The position numbers were made by a program, and so were the translations under genes. A stretch of DNA of 64,000 nt from CAZWCX01 sp964632945 (GTDB lineage: Bacteria; Planctomycetota; MHYJ01; WSZJ01; CAZWCX01): contig CAZWCX010000013.1 in assembly GCA_964632945.1 (NCBI GenBank), positions 1 to 64,000 on the forward strand, in the 5' to 3' direction. Shown here one piece after another: positions 42,101 through 52,441 of this stretch. Positions within the stretch are counted from its first letter, which is position 1. Each line of letters opens with the position of its first letter. The notes below the pieces were generated by a model. That model did not search any database, had not been told where the DNA came from, and was given only the letters and a program-made list of their open reading frames with translations.

Positions 42101-45100
42101 TTAATCCTCCCCTCCGAACAGGTCCTTGAGGAAGTCCCCCGCCCGGTCGATCAGGGCGCCCTTCGCCGCCTCCGCGATGGCCCCGCCGAAGTCCAGCACG
42201 GGCTGCTCGATCGTCCCGCGCACCGGTACCCGGAGCCCCTGCCCAAGCAACTTCTCGAGCGTGGGGTTCATGGCCACGAGCGTGGGGGTGATCGGCACCT
42301 CCATCATCATGTCCAGCCGCTGGTCGAAGTAGATCGAGCCCGAGAACTTCATGTCCAGTCCCTGCAGGAACACCCGGAAGAGGTCGTACGAAACCCGTCC
42401 ATCGCCGATCACGAAACTCTCGCACGTCGCTTCCCCCGGTGCTCCCGAGTCCCCTTCGCCCAGGAAGCTCAGGATGTTGCCCAGAAGCATGGATCCGCTG
42501 AGCTGCAGGTCTCGCACGTGCAATCGCCCCGACCCGGTCAGCGCCCGTTCCGCCGCGCGCGTCGGATCCTCATCCCCGGGCAACGCCCCCGCCCACCGCG
42601 CCTCCACGCTCATCCCGGCGAGGCCGGTCAGCCTCCCTCCTCCCTCCACGAGGTGGAACAGCGGATGCAGCTTCTCCAACAACCGGGCGGTCTTCTCGTT
42701 GATCACGATACCCTGCGCGGAGACCGAAGCGCGGCTGGTCGGCCGCGCAGCCTCGTCCCGGAGGTCGAGCCCCGCCGTGACGTCGATGCGGCCCCGGTCG
42801 TCCGTCTCGAACGGCGCCCGGAGCGATAGCATGCCGCGGTCGAGGGTCGCATCCATCGGCCCACGCACGCGAATCCCCAGATGTTCGTACGCCTCCAACC
42901 GCGTCCCCAGCCGGCCCGTCAATTCCGTTGCCGTCAGCCTCCCGGCCAGGTTCAGCGTGAGGCGCTGTTCCGCCTCGCCGACGAATTCCCCCGGAACGAA
43001 CAGCGCCAGCAACGGCGCCGAACGTCCGGGCGAATAGTGGACGTCGATGGCAACGTCCTGCAACAGGGCGTTTCGGTCGTAGGAGTGGATCGTCCCGCGG
43101 ACGACGCCGCGGGCGAAGCTCGTCCTCCAGTCCCCTTTGCCGATCCGGATCGTCTTCCCCTTACGATCCAGGATCAGCGCGGCCTGCAGGGCGAACGACG
43201 GATCCGAGAACACCTGATCCCCTTTCCGAATCGTGAGCCGCGCGACTTCCAGGTCGCCGGATCCTCGCATCACGTCCGCGCCGGCGATCGATCCGCGCAG
43301 CGAAAACCGGCCGTCGACGTGCATCTCGGGGGACAAGTCGAGGAACCCGGCCGCCTGCGCAAGTTCCCCCTCGCCCGCAAAGCCGAGATCGGCCGACTCG
43401 TCCGCGTAGGTCCCCTTGAGTTCGAACCATCCCCCGCGGGTCGCGGCCCGCACCTTGTGGAGAGCAACCACGTCTCCGAAGTCCACGTCGAAGGCGAGGC
43501 GCACGTCCCGGTGTACCTTCCCCTCGAGGTGGAGCTCCGGTCCGGACAACTCCCCGCGCAGCCGGACCCGGTCTTCCGCCCGGGTCGACTCCACGCGTCC
43601 GTTCAGCAATCTCCCGCCGAGCCCGAGTTCTCCGAGGAAGAGGCCGTACCGGCGCTGAATCATCGACGGATCCAGGACAACCCGCGCGGACCCTTCGGCA
43701 GGCGGACCCGTCGCGTCCAACGTCAGGCCGGGACCGAGGATCGTCCATCGCTCGATGCGGTCCTCGACCCGGTGCAGGGTCCCCGCGAACCGGAGGTCGC
43801 GGGTCGTACGGCCTTCGTAGATCGCTTCCGTCACCACGACTTCCCCCTCCGCCATGAGGTTCGGCCGCCCGCCGCCGGTCAGGGTCGCGACCATCGAGCA
43901 CTGCACCGGACCCATTCTTCCCTGCAACGTCTCTCCGCCGTCCCGGCGGATCAGGACCGCCGGAATCGACAGATCGACCGACGCCTTCGTGACCTCGCCG
44001 ATCCGAATCGCGTTCCCCCGCGCGGCGATGCGCCCCGGGATCTCCAATCCGCGCGGCAACGGGTCGCCGCCCGCCAGTCGGGCGGCCAGCCCTTCGACCT
44101 GGAAGTCCAGCGTCCGGCGTTCCCCGGAGAGCACGCCCGACGCGGTCGCGGATCCTCCGGCCACCGTCACTCGCGCCTGCCGGATCTCGAGCGGGTCGCC
44201 GAGGAGGAGGTCGAACTCCGTCCGCAGTTCGCGATAGCGTCGATCCAGGATGACCAGTTCCGGTCCCTCGATCCACCCGCTCACCGACCAGCGCTCGCCG
44301 GCGGCCAGATCGACGATCCCCCGCAGCGGCTCGCCGGCGAGTTCGAACTCGCCCAGCAGGGACGCCAGGCCGCGCTGGAACGGAACCGGGTCGATCTCGA
44401 CCGCCGCGCGGAGTTTCTTCCAGGGTCCGGCGCCTTCGATCCGCAGCCCCGGCCCTTCCAACCAGAGGACGGCGACCTCCTCCGCCGATCCGTTCGTCCG
44501 GCCGGTGACAACGAGGTCACGCAGGGTCCGCCCTTCCTGCACCCACTCCGCCACTTCGAGACGGTGAGCGAGATCGAGCGACGGCGCTTCGCCCGGCTTC
44601 ACCTCGCCCCGGGAAGCCAGGGTCAAGGTCCGGACGCTCGTCTCGGCCCCCCCCGGCTCGCCGGTGCGGGACGCGGAAGAGACGACCGCCTCGGGAACCT
44701 TCGCCGTCAGGCTCACCGCGTACGACGGACCGCTCCCGGCAATCGCACCGCTCAGCTCGACTCGGCCGGAGATGCGTCGCTCCGACGAGGGGGCGAGCAG
44801 ATGAACCAACCGATCGAGGTCCGCGTCCCCCGATAACTCGAAATCACGACGCCGGTCGTCGAGCCGCCCCCGGGCTACCAGGCGACCGACCGAACTTTCC
44901 ACCCGGGCGCGATGGACGAGGATCCCTTCCCCGAGGGTCACGTCGAGCTGTACGAGCGGATCCTGAAACCGCGTCTCGCCGAGGCGAATCTCCCGACCGC
45001 CCCAGTCCGTCACGAGCCTCCGCTTGCGCGTCTTCAAATCGGTGGTGAGCGTGGCCTCCCCGCGGAGCAGCGCGCCTTCGAGCGCGACGGGCAGCAGGGC

Positions 45101-46984
45101 CCCCAGCGCCTGCCCGAAGGCCTCCGGCTCCATCTCGATCGTGGCCGTGAGCCCGTCCACCGTGCCCGATCCGTGGATCGACAGTCCCGGCGAAGTCAGG
45201 ACGAGCCGCTCCGTGCGGGCCCCGACCCGTCGGAATTCCACGTCCACGCCGACCCCCCGCGCCGTGCGACCCTCGAGCGTGATCGCGGCGATCGCCGTTC
45301 GCTGGACGCCTTCCAGTCCGATCTCTTCGTCGAGTTCGAGCAGGGCATCGCCCTCCGAGTCCAGCTCGATCGGGCCGACCGGTCCGATGGTGACCTCCCG
45401 GAACTTCATCGCGTCGCGCACGCGGATCCCCGCTTCCGCGGACTCCGCCTCGCCGGACGCCTCGATCCGGCCGGCCAGCGCGGGGGCTTCCTCGAGGAAG
45501 AGGGCGAGCCGCTGCGAGAGCGCATCGAGGTCGGCGTGGATGCGGTACGTCGCCGAGGCCGAATCCCGGCTCAGTCGGCCGTGCGCCGTTGCCGTCACCG
45601 GCGTGGAATCGACGGCCAGTGCGGTGACCTCCAGGGAACGCGCCTCCCCGTCGAACTCCAGGTCGGCATCCATCGTGATTTTCTCATCGATCGGCGTGCG
45701 CGCGCCGGTTGCGTCCACCGCCACGGGATCGTCGACGAGGAGATTCGCCTTGAGGCTCCCCCGGCGGCCGACCGCGCGAAAGGTCCCCTCCGCGCGCAGT
45801 CGGCCGTCCAGGAGACTCCCGGCCTTCATCCGCAGCAGGCCGCGAAGAACCCGGCTCGAGGCCTGCAAGTCGCTCTCCGCGGTCAGGCTGCCCTCCACCG
45901 ACTCCCCCCGGCCGAAGTCCGCGCGGGCCTGCAGGCGCAGGGCCCCCCCCGAGGTCACCGAGACGTCCGCGCGTCCGACTCGTTCGGGATCGATCGTGAC
46001 CGACGTGGTCACCTCGACCGGCGGGAATTGCAGCGGCTCCGTTCCGGATCCGGTCCGCCTGGCCGTCAGGCCGTCGACCGTCCAGTGATCGGCGCCGCTC
46101 GCCTCCGGGAATCGGCCGATTCGCCATTCGCCCGCGGCAGTCAGGACGCCGCCGAGATCCGCGAGGTCGGTCCAGAGGGCGGCGGCGGCCTCCAAGCCGG
46201 AGAGTGCGACCGCATCCAGGGCGTACCGGATCCGACCGGAGGGAGCGATGCGGCCCTCGCGCGCGAGGGTCACGTCGGCCTCCACCCGCCCGTCTCCCCC
46301 GCCGGCCAAGGTGAACTCGAGCTCCAACCGGGCCTCCCGGTCGAGTGCGGGCAGCGAAGCCGACGCCCGGATCGCCTCGATCCGGGTGGAACTCCCTCCG
46401 TCTTCGAGAATGATTGCGGCGTCCTCGATACGCACGTCGGCGCGGAGGACGGGAAGCGGAGACTGAGGACCGGGCGGCTGCGGTACGGATTCTCCGCGCG
46501 ATTCGCCGCCGACGTCCACTCCGGCGCCCCCGCCGGCGTCCACGACCGCTTCCGGCGCGCGATCGAGCAGATGTTCCAGATTCGTCCGACCGTCGTCTTC
46601 CCGGCGGACGTGAAGGATCGGCCGCTCGATCACGACCGCGACCTCCACGGGACCGCCCCAGAGGGCGCCCCACGCCAGGTCGATCCGGGTCGCGGGGAGA
46701 TCCAGGATCGGGGGACCGTCCGCGCGCCGGATCTTCACGTTCCGGAGCACGACCCGCCCGGACCACGAAACGTCCACCGCCCCGATCTCGGAGGTTCCAT
46801 CCAGTCGTTCCGCGGCGACTTCCCGCAGACGCGATTCCGCGATCCGCGCCGCCACGATCGGGGCGATGAGATAGACCGCCACGCCCAGGATTCCGAGCAC
46901 GACCAGCACGCGGGTCGTCCAGCGTCGAAGGGGACGTCGCCGGCGCGCGCCGCCGGACGATCCCGAGGGTCTTTCCTGCGCCAT
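42101..46984 (-). CDS. AsmA/TamB-like giant envelope protein
   Basis: 1627 aa. An Arg-rich cytoplasmic start, a signal-anchor helix (about 24-43) and then an almost entirely beta-stranded protein, typical of the AsmA-like/repeating beta-groove (DUF748, YhdP, TamB) family whose members bridge the periplasm and move phospholipids toward the outer membrane. The last 150 residues carry an AsmA-C-like end: GDGRVSYDLFRVFLQGLDMKF, then VPVRGTIEQPVLDFGGAIAEA and an amphipathic helix. GGGGAGG lies 8 nt before the ATG; 275 further in-frame codons upstream have no protein character. Confidence 0.85.
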   Translation of the reverse strand: MAQERPSGSSGGARRRRPLRRWTTRVLVVLGILGVAVYLIAPIVAARIAESRLREVAAERLDGTSEIGAVDVSWSGRVVLRNVKIRRADGPPILDLPATRIDLAWGALWGGPVEVAVVIERPILHVRREDDGRTNLEHLLDRAPEAVVDAGGGAGVDVGGESRGESVPQPPGPQSPLPVLRADVRIEDAAIILEDGGSSTRIEAIRASASLPALDREARLELEFTLAGGGDGRVEADVTLAREGRIAPSGRIRYALDAVALSGLEAAAALWTDLADLGGVLTAAGEWRIGRFPEASGADHWTVDGLTARRTGSGTEPLQFPPVEVTTSVTIDPERVGRADVSVTSGGALRLQARADFGRGESVEGSLTAESDLQASSRVLRGLLRMKAGSLLDGRLRAEGTFRAVGRRGSLKANLLVDDPVAVDATGARTPIDEKITMDADLEFDGEARSLEVTALAVDSTPVTATAHGRLSRDSASATYRIHADLDALSQRLALFLEEAPALAGRIEASGEAESAEAGIRVRDAMKFREVTIGPVGPIELDSEGDALLELDEEIGLEGVQRTAIAAITLEGRTARGVGVDVEFRRVGARTERLVLTSPGLSIHGSGTVDGLTATIEMEPEAFGQALGALLPVALEGALLRGEATLTTDLKTRKRRLVTDWGGREIRLGETRFQDPLVQLDVTLGEGILVHRARVESSVGRLVARGRLDDRRRDFELSGDADLDRLVHLLAPSSERRISGRVELSGAIAGSGPSYAVSLTAKVPEAVVSSASRTGEPGGAETSVRTLTLASRGEVKPGEAPSLDLAHRLEVAEWVQEGRTLRDLVVTGRTNGSAEEVAVLWLEGPGLRIEGAGPWKKLRAAVEIDPVPFQRGLASLLGEFELAGEPLRGIVDLAAGERWSVSGWIEGPELVILDRRYRELRTEFDLLLGDPLEIRQARVTVAGGSATASGVLSGERRTLDFQVEGLAARLAGGDPLPRGLEIPGRIAARGNAIRIGEVTKASVDLSIPAVLIRRDGGETLQGRMGPVQCSMVATLTGGGRPNLMAEGEVVVTEAIYEGRTTRDLRFAGTLHRVEDRIERWTILGPGLTLDATGPPAEGSARVVLDPSMIQRRYGLFLGELGLGGRLLNGRVESTRAEDRVRLRGELSGPELHLEGKVHRDVRLAFDVDFGDVVALHKVRAATRGGWFELKGTYADESADLGFAGEGELAQAAGFLDLSPEMHVDGRFSLRGSIAGADVMRGSGDLEVARLTIRKGDQVFSDPSFALQAALILDRKGKTIRIGKGDWRTSFARGVVRGTIHSYDRNALLQDVAIDVHYSPGRSAPLLALFVPGEFVGEAEQRLTLNLAGRLTATELTGRLGTRLEAYEHLGIRVRGPMDATLDRGMLSLRAPFETDDRGRIDVTAGLDLRDEAARPTSRASVSAQGIVINEKTARLLEKLHPLFHLVEGGGRLTGLAGMSVEARWAGALPGDEDPTRAAERALTGSGRLHVRDLQLSGSMLLGNILSFLGEGDSGAPGEATCESFVIGDGRVSYDLFRVFLQGLDMKFSGSIYFDQRLDMMMEVPITPTLVAMNPTLEKLLGQGLRVPVRGTIEQPVLDFGGAIAEAAKGALIDRAGDFLKDLFGGED

Positions 46985-47427
46985 GGATCCACCTCCCCAA
47001 CAGTGGAGGATCCCGGTCGCGGGGCCGACGAGCCTGCTCCCCGAGCCGGGACTCCGGAGCCGCGAGGAGATCGCGCGCGCCTGTGCGCCGAAGCGACCGT
47101 CGCCGGACACCGGACTCCGCCCGGTAGGCGTCCCGCCGGGATCGATCCACCGGCCCGGGCGGCCGCGGCACGGCAGCCCGGGCATGATCCGGTTATCCTC
47201 GCGCTCGGTGTGTCCGCGACCGCGGGGCGCGCCGTCGGCGCCGGCCCACGCGGATCTCGCGATCGCGAGGAGGAAGGGCCGACTTCCCGGCGTCGCCGGA
47301 AAATCGGCTCGTACGATCCAGGATACCAGAATCCGGCGCCGCGCGGGGAGCGCATCGGGGAGGATCCGCGAGGAATGCGCCGGCCGGGAGACGACACGGG
47401 CGGGCGCCCGAACGGCCCCGGCGAAGG
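46985..47427. other. 443-nt region without a recognisable gene
   Basis: Lies between two minus-strand genes and upstream of the AsmA-like gene. Open frames are low-complexity Arg/Pro/Gly. I see no RNA gene or clear promoter. Confidence 0.4.
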
Positions 47428-48063
47428 TCAACTCGTCGGAAGCTTCTTTTTCAGCGCCTCCAGGATCTCGTCCGCCTTCGCCTGGTCGAACAGTTGCGGC
47501 GAGAATTCCGCCAGTTCCACGGCGCCTCCTGCTCCCGCGACGTGCCACACCAGCTTCAGGCTCCGCAGGTGGTGTTTCATCCCGGAGTCCTTGGCCTCCT
47601 TTGAGTCGATCCAGGCCTGCGCCGCATCGCGGGTGACGAACACGTCCTGCAGGTAGCGAAACGTCCCGTCCCCGAAGGAGCTCTCGTAGGGGTCCTCGTA
47701 GAGGACGTACCAGACCGGGACCGACCCGCCGGGCGCCCCGCTCACCCAACGGACCAGGCCGCGATCCTGCAGGAGCCCGTGCCGTTGCAGGGCGAAGTTG
47801 TCTTCCCATCGGACCGACGTCACTGCGGGGACCGGGGGAAGCGGTGGGAGGCGACCGATCTCGTCGGCATCAAGGCGCCTCGACTTGTAGTTCGCGTAGG
47901 TCTCCTGGTGGCAGGAATCCCAGACCTTGTCGTTGGCGGGGTGGTAGGTCCAGACCCGGGCGCGGGAGTCGAGCCGGAAGAGCCCCCGACTCCCCATCGT
48001 GCCCAGAAACACGTAGATGCAGCCGTCACGCTCGCAGTAGTCGGTTCCGCCCGGTTCGGTCAT
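47428..48063 (-). CDS. Hypothetical protein
   Basis: 211 aa, no signal peptide, not membrane-bound. Begins with DYCERDGCIYVFLGTMGSRG, contains VWYVLYEDPYESSFGDGTFRYLQDVFVT in the middle and a helical, Lys-rich end. No recognised family; the aromatic-rich core suggests a compact beta domain. AGGAGG lies 5 nt before the ATG. Divergent from the kinase at 48283. Confidence 0.7.
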   Translation of the reverse strand: MTEPGGTDYCERDGCIYVFLGTMGSRGLFRLDSRARVWTYHPANDKVWDSCHQETYANYKSRRLDADEIGRLPPLPPVPAVTSVRWEDNFALQRHGLLQDRGLVRWVSGAPGGSVPVWYVLYEDPYESSFGDGTFRYLQDVFVTRDAAQAWIDSKEAKDSGMKHHLRSLKLVWHVAGAGGAVELAEFSPQLFDQAKADEILEALKKKLPTS

Positions 48064-48282
48064 GGGCCCCTCCTGCCCGTGGATCTATCCGATTGGCGGC
48101 GGGATCGCAAGAGATCCTGCCGGCGCGGACGCGCGCTCCGCCTGGGGTGCGCCGCGGAGCGGTCGAACCGGAGGGCTCGGGCCGCCCGGACCGCCGGATC
48201 GGGCCGCGCGAAGGCCCCCAATCCGTACTGGCGGGACCTTCTCCGGTCGGGTAGGCTATCTCCCGGTTCCGGGAGAAGCAAT

Positions 48283-51200
48283 ATGGATACGGTGCCCGAC
48301 CATCCCACGCCTCCGGTCTCGCCGCCGTCGCCCTCGGAGTTTCCGCAGCGGCCGAGCGCCGAGATTCGGACGATGGTGGCCGGAGAATCCCCCGCCGCGG
48401 CGGTCGAATCCATGGCGGCCGGCAGCCGCCTCGGCCGATACGAGATCCGCGAGGAACTCGGCCGCGGCGGAATGGGGATCGTCTATCTGGCCTGGGACAC
48501 CCAGCTGAAACGGGAGGTGGCCCTCAAGCTCCTGGCGAGCGGGGGCGGTCTCCTGCTCGAACAGGTGAAGCGGTTCCACCGCGAGGCCGAGGCCGCGGCC
48601 CGGTTGTCCCATCCCCACATCGTCGCAACCTACGATGTCGGGGTCGCGGACGGCCATCACTTCTTCACGATGGAGGTGATCACCGGCGGCAGCGTGAGCG
48701 ACCGCCTGCGCACGGAAAAGCGCCTGCGCCCGCATGAGGCGATGCGCTTCGTCCTCGAGGCGGCGGACGGGGTCCATCATGCGCACGGCCTGGGGATCGT
48801 CCACCGCGACCTCAAACCGGAGAACCTGCTCCTCGACGGGTCGGGGAAGGTGAAAGTATCGGACTTCGGTCTGGCGCGGATCCTGTCCGAGCCGGGGCTC
48901 GAGCGGCTGACGCGCACGGGCGCGGTCATGGGCACGCCCACCCACATGGCGCCGGAGCAGGCGGAAGGAGACGTCGGCGCCATCGACGCCCGGACCGACG
49001 TCTACAGCCTCGGGTCGATCCTGTACGAACTGACCACCGGCCGAACCCCGTACTCGGGGACCAGTCCGATGGAGATCCTCTTTCACAAGGTGGCGCGCGA
49101 CCCGATCCCCCCCCGGCGGCTCGACCCGGACCTCGCGCCCGACGTGGAGACGATCATTCGAAAAGCGATGGAGCGCGAGCCCGCGGCGCGATACGCATCG
49201 GCGCGAGCGCTGGCCGACGACCTGGGCCGATGCCTGGAAGGGAAGGTGATCCTGGCGCGCCCCGCGAGCGGGCTTTACCGGGCGTGGAAGTGGACCTCCC
49301 GCAATCGCCTGGCCACCGCGGCCCTCGCCGCCGCGGGGCTGGCGCTGATGATTTCGTCCGTGTGGATGTCGGTCGAGTCGGGCCGTCGGGCCGCGGCGCA
49401 GCAGGAGCGCGAGGAATCGGAACGGCGCGCGGCCGAACTGCGGAAACGCGCCGAGGAGTCGCGCCGGTCGGTGATCGAGCAGTTGCGGACAGTCTCGGCC
49501 GTCTCGCTGGCCGCGGTGCTCGAATTGCGCCGGGAAGGGATCCTGCGCGGACGAGACACGTTCGCCGCCCACTTGACCGCCGCCTTCGAACGCGCGTCGC
49601 GGGAGGCGCCCGAGCTCGCGGAGCCCCATTTCCACATGGCGCGGCTGAAGCGCGCGATGCTGGAGTGGGACGCCGCCCTGGGCTTCGCCCGGGAGGCGCT
49701 GGCGCGGGAACCCGACCATGTCCTCGCGCGCTATGAGCACGCCCTCCTGTCGGCGCGCCGTCTGACGATCCGCATCGCCGCCCTGCGCGAGGCATGGATG
49801 CGCCGGGAAGGTGCGCGCCTGGTCGCCGGAGGACACCTGCAGACGGGCGGACTCGCCGCGGGGGAGGTGCGGACTCCGCCGCCCGCATCCGAGTTCATCG
49901 GCGAGGATGCCGAGGCCCGCGCCCTCCGGCAGTCGATCGACGCGGATGTGGCCGAGTTGGAGCGTTCGTCGGGGACCGGGGACGCCCTCCCGGCCGGTCG
50001 ACTGGACGCGATCCGCGGCCTGACCATCCTCTACGCCGCCCCCTCCGCCGACGACCTCGCGGCCGCCCGGGGCCACCTGGAGCGCGCCCTGGCCGCCGAA
50101 CCCCGTCTGGAGGAGGCCATCGAGGGCCTGGCCCAGCTCGAACTCGCCCTCGGCAACCCGGAGGGCGCCATCGCCGCCTTCACCCGCGGCCTCGAATCGG
50201 ATCGGGGATACCTCCCCCACTGGCTCGGCCGGGCGGGCGCGCACCTGACGCGCAGTGAACGACGCTCCGGCGCCGGCGAGGATCCCCGCGATGCCTGCCG
50301 CCTGTCCATCGCCGACTACGGGCGCGCCCTCGAGTTCGACGCCGGACTGGCGGAGGCCTGGATCGGCCGGGCCAGCGCCTGGATCAACCTCGCCGTCGCC
50401 GTCGAGGAACGCGGCGAGGATCCTTCGGAATGCCACGTGCGCGCGGAGGAAGACCTTTGCCGCGCCGTCGAGCTCGAATCCGGGGCCGCCGGGCCGTACA
50501 TTCGCCGCGCGCTCGCCCGCGCCAACGCCGCCGGTTCGCAGCAACGCCGCGGCGGAGTCCCGGAACCGCTCTACGCCAAGGCGCTGGAGGATTACGACCG
50601 GGCGGCCGAACTCGCCCCGGACGTGGTCGAGACATTTCTCGGCCGGGCCGGCGTGCGCCTCAACTGGGGAAATCACGCCGGCGCACGCGGCCTCGATCCA
50701 CGGGAGTTCTACCAGGCCGCCGACGCCGATTTCGCCCGTGCCCTGGAGCTGTCGCCCGCCGCCGCCGATACCTGGATCCACCGCGGTCTCCTCCGCATCA
50801 ATTGGGGCGTGGCGGATCGCCAGCGCGGCGTCGATCCGGAAGCACGGTACGCCTCCGCCCAGGCCGACCTGGATCGCGCCCTCCAACTCGCCCCTTCCTC
50901 GTGGCTGGCCTGGCTTCGTCGCGGCATGCTCGCCGCCAACCTGGCCCTGCACCGCGAGGACCGCGGCCGCGACGCCCGTGATACCTTCGCCGCCGGACTC
51001 CGGGACCTCACCCGGGCGGTCGACCTCAACCCCACCGCCGTGGAGGCGTGGGTCCGACGCGGGATGCTCCTCCTGAACTGGGGCGCGATCCAGCGGGCGC
51101 GCGGCGGGGATCCGACCGAGCTCTATCGCCGCGCCGAAGCGGACTTCGAGCAAACGATCGCGCGCAATCCGCAATCGACCGAAGGTTGGGTGCATCGGGG

Positions 51201-52179
51201 CCTGGTCCGCGCCAACCTGGGCCTCTACCGCGAAATCCGGGGCGAAGACCCGACGCCCCTCTACGCCCAGGCCGAAGAGGACTACGGCCGGGCCCTGGAG
51301 ATCAATCCGCGCTCCGCCGACCTCTGGAAACGTCGCGGCGCGCTGCGGATGAATTGGGGCGCGTTCCTCTCCGCCCGGAATCGGGATCCGGAGGAGCGAT
51401 TCCGCGCGGCGACCGCCGACCTGGAGACGGCCCTGCAGCACAATCCGAACGCCTGGGAGATCTGGAGCCAGCGCGGCGACATCCACTTGAACTGGGGAGT
51501 CTGGCTGCATCAGGGGGGCAGGGCCCCCGACGAGCGCTATTCCGCCGCCGCCGCCGATTACGGCCAGGCCCTGGAACGGAATCCCGGCTCCTTCCTCACC
51601 TGGACCCGGCGCGGCACCCTCCGGTCGAACTGGGCGATCCTGCGGGTCGCACGCGGGGAAGATCCCGGGCCGCTCTTCACCGAAGCCGAATCCGACCTGA
51701 CCCAGGCGCTCGAACGAAATCCCGCCGCGGTCGACGCCTTGACCCAGCGCGGCGAGACGCGCCTCCAGGAGGCGGTCTGGCGCGCGACCAAGGGGGAAGA
51801 TCCTGCGGACCGATTCCGCGCTGCGGAGAGCGACCATACCCGGGCGCTCGAACTCACCGGGGGGTCGGGACCGGCGGGATTCAATCGCGGAACCGTTCGG
51901 TTGCGCTGGGGCTTTCATGAACAGGAAAAAGGCCGGGACGGGCAAGCCCTCTTCGAGGGCACCCTCGCCGACCTCGACCGGGCCGCGCGGGCGGGCGAGG
52001 TCCCCCCGGCGGACACGCACGCCCGTCGTGGATGGGCCCACTTTGGTCTGGGGCACTGGGAAGAGGCGATATCCGAATTCGAGCACGCCGCCCGGATTCA
52101 ACCCGCCCTCGCGCCCACCTTCTCCGCGGCCCTGGAAACCGCCCGCTCCAAGGTCGCGCCGAAGCCGGAGTCCGATTGA
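48283..52179 (+). CDS. Transmembrane Ser/Thr protein kinase with TPR array
   Basis: 1298 aa. Kinase domain about 52-318 with GRGGMG (60-65), Lys82, HRDLKPEN (174-181; Asp176), DFG (194-196) and MAPEQ. Transmembrane helix about 343-363, then roughly a dozen TPR-like repeats in which WxxRGxxxxNWG alternates with RGxDPxxxYxxAxxD...RALxxNP, with a period of 46 residues over 690-1240. The repeats are the most regular in the window. GGGAG precedes the ATG by 8 nt; TAGGCT (48252-48257) is a possible -10. Ligand and substrates unknown. Confidence 0.92.
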   Translation: MDTVPDHPTPPVSPPSPSEFPQRPSAEIRTMVAGESPAAAVESMAAGSRLGRYEIREELGRGGMGIVYLAWDTQLKREVALKLLASGGGLLLEQVKRFHREAEAAARLSHPHIVATYDVGVADGHHFFTMEVITGGSVSDRLRTEKRLRPHEAMRFVLEAADGVHHAHGLGIVHRDLKPENLLLDGSGKVKVSDFGLARILSEPGLERLTRTGAVMGTPTHMAPEQAEGDVGAIDARTDVYSLGSILYELTTGRTPYSGTSPMEILFHKVARDPIPPRRLDPDLAPDVETIIRKAMEREPAARYASARALADDLGRCLEGKVILARPASGLYRAWKWTSRNRLATAALAAAGLALMISSVWMSVESGRRAAAQQEREESERRAAELRKRAEESRRSVIEQLRTVSAVSLAAVLELRREGILRGRDTFAAHLTAAFERASREAPELAEPHFHMARLKRAMLEWDAALGFAREALAREPDHVLARYEHALLSARRLTIRIAALREAWMRREGARLVAGGHLQTGGLAAGEVRTPPPASEFIGEDAEARALRQSIDADVAELERSSGTGDALPAGRLDAIRGLTILYAAPSADDLAAARGHLERALAAEPRLEEAIEGLAQLELALGNPEGAIAAFTRGLESDRGYLPHWLGRAGAHLTRSERRSGAGEDPRDACRLSIADYGRALEFDAGLAEAWIGRASAWINLAVAVEERGEDPSECHVRAEEDLCRAVELESGAAGPYIRRALARANAAGSQQRRGGVPEPLYAKALEDYDRAAELAPDVVETFLGRAGVRLNWGNHAGARGLDPREFYQAADADFARALELSPAAADTWIHRGLLRINWGVADRQRGVDPEARYASAQADLDRALQLAPSSWLAWLRRGMLAANLALHREDRGRDARDTFAAGLRDLTRAVDLNPTAVEAWVRRGMLLLNWGAIQRARGGDPTELYRRAEADFEQTIARNPQSTEGWVHRGLVRANLGLYREIRGEDPTPLYAQAEEDYGRALEINPRSADLWKRRGALRMNWGAFLSARNRDPEERFRAATADLETALQHNPNAWEIWSQRGDIHLNWGVWLHQGGRAPDERYSAAAADYGQALERNPGSFLTWTRRGTLRSNWAILRVARGEDPGPLFTEAESDLTQALERNPAAVDALTQRGETRLQEAVWRATKGEDPADRFRAAESDHTRALELTGGSGPAGFNRGTVRLRWGFHEQEKGRDGQALFEGTLADLDRAARAGEVPPADTHARRGWAHFGLGHWEEAISEFEHAARIQPALAPTFSAALETARSKVAPKPESD

Positions 52180-52234
52180 CGACCGTGGTTCCCGCACAGG
52201 GTGGACCCGCGCCTCGCGAACGCTGTATTCCCCG

Positions 52235-52274
52235 TTTACAGCCTCCCGGTATGACCGGTAAATCGTGTATACAC
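52235..52274 (+). promoter_or_regulatory. Promoter and palindrome upstream of the VIT-domain gene
   Basis: TTTACA (52235-52240), 18-bp spacer, TAAATC (52259-52264), followed at once by the perfect palindrome GTGTATACAC (52265-52274), where the transcription start would fall. The predicted leader to the ATG at 52442 is about 165 nt, with a small UACG-capped hairpin at 52346-52357. Confidence 0.45.
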
Positions 52275-52441
52275 ACCGGCCACGGTCGATTCCGCAGTGG
52301 CATTCCCCTGTCCCGGCATCCCGCGCGCAACCCGTGACGCGAAAACACCTACGGGTGAGGACGCCGCGAAGCCCGGGGCTATGGCACGCAATCTGCACTT
52401 CCGCCTGCTGGTCTCCCCTGTCCCTCCATCGAGGATCGGCC

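Noticed and set aside
52331..52400. Leader of the VIT gene has GAGGACGC...GAAGCC and GGGCTA spacing reminiscent of a GEMM (c-di-GMP) riboswitch
   Set aside because: The GNRA tetraloop is replaced by UACG, two bases are inserted in the conserved core and I cannot draw the 3' stem. A covariance search with the GEMM model would decide.
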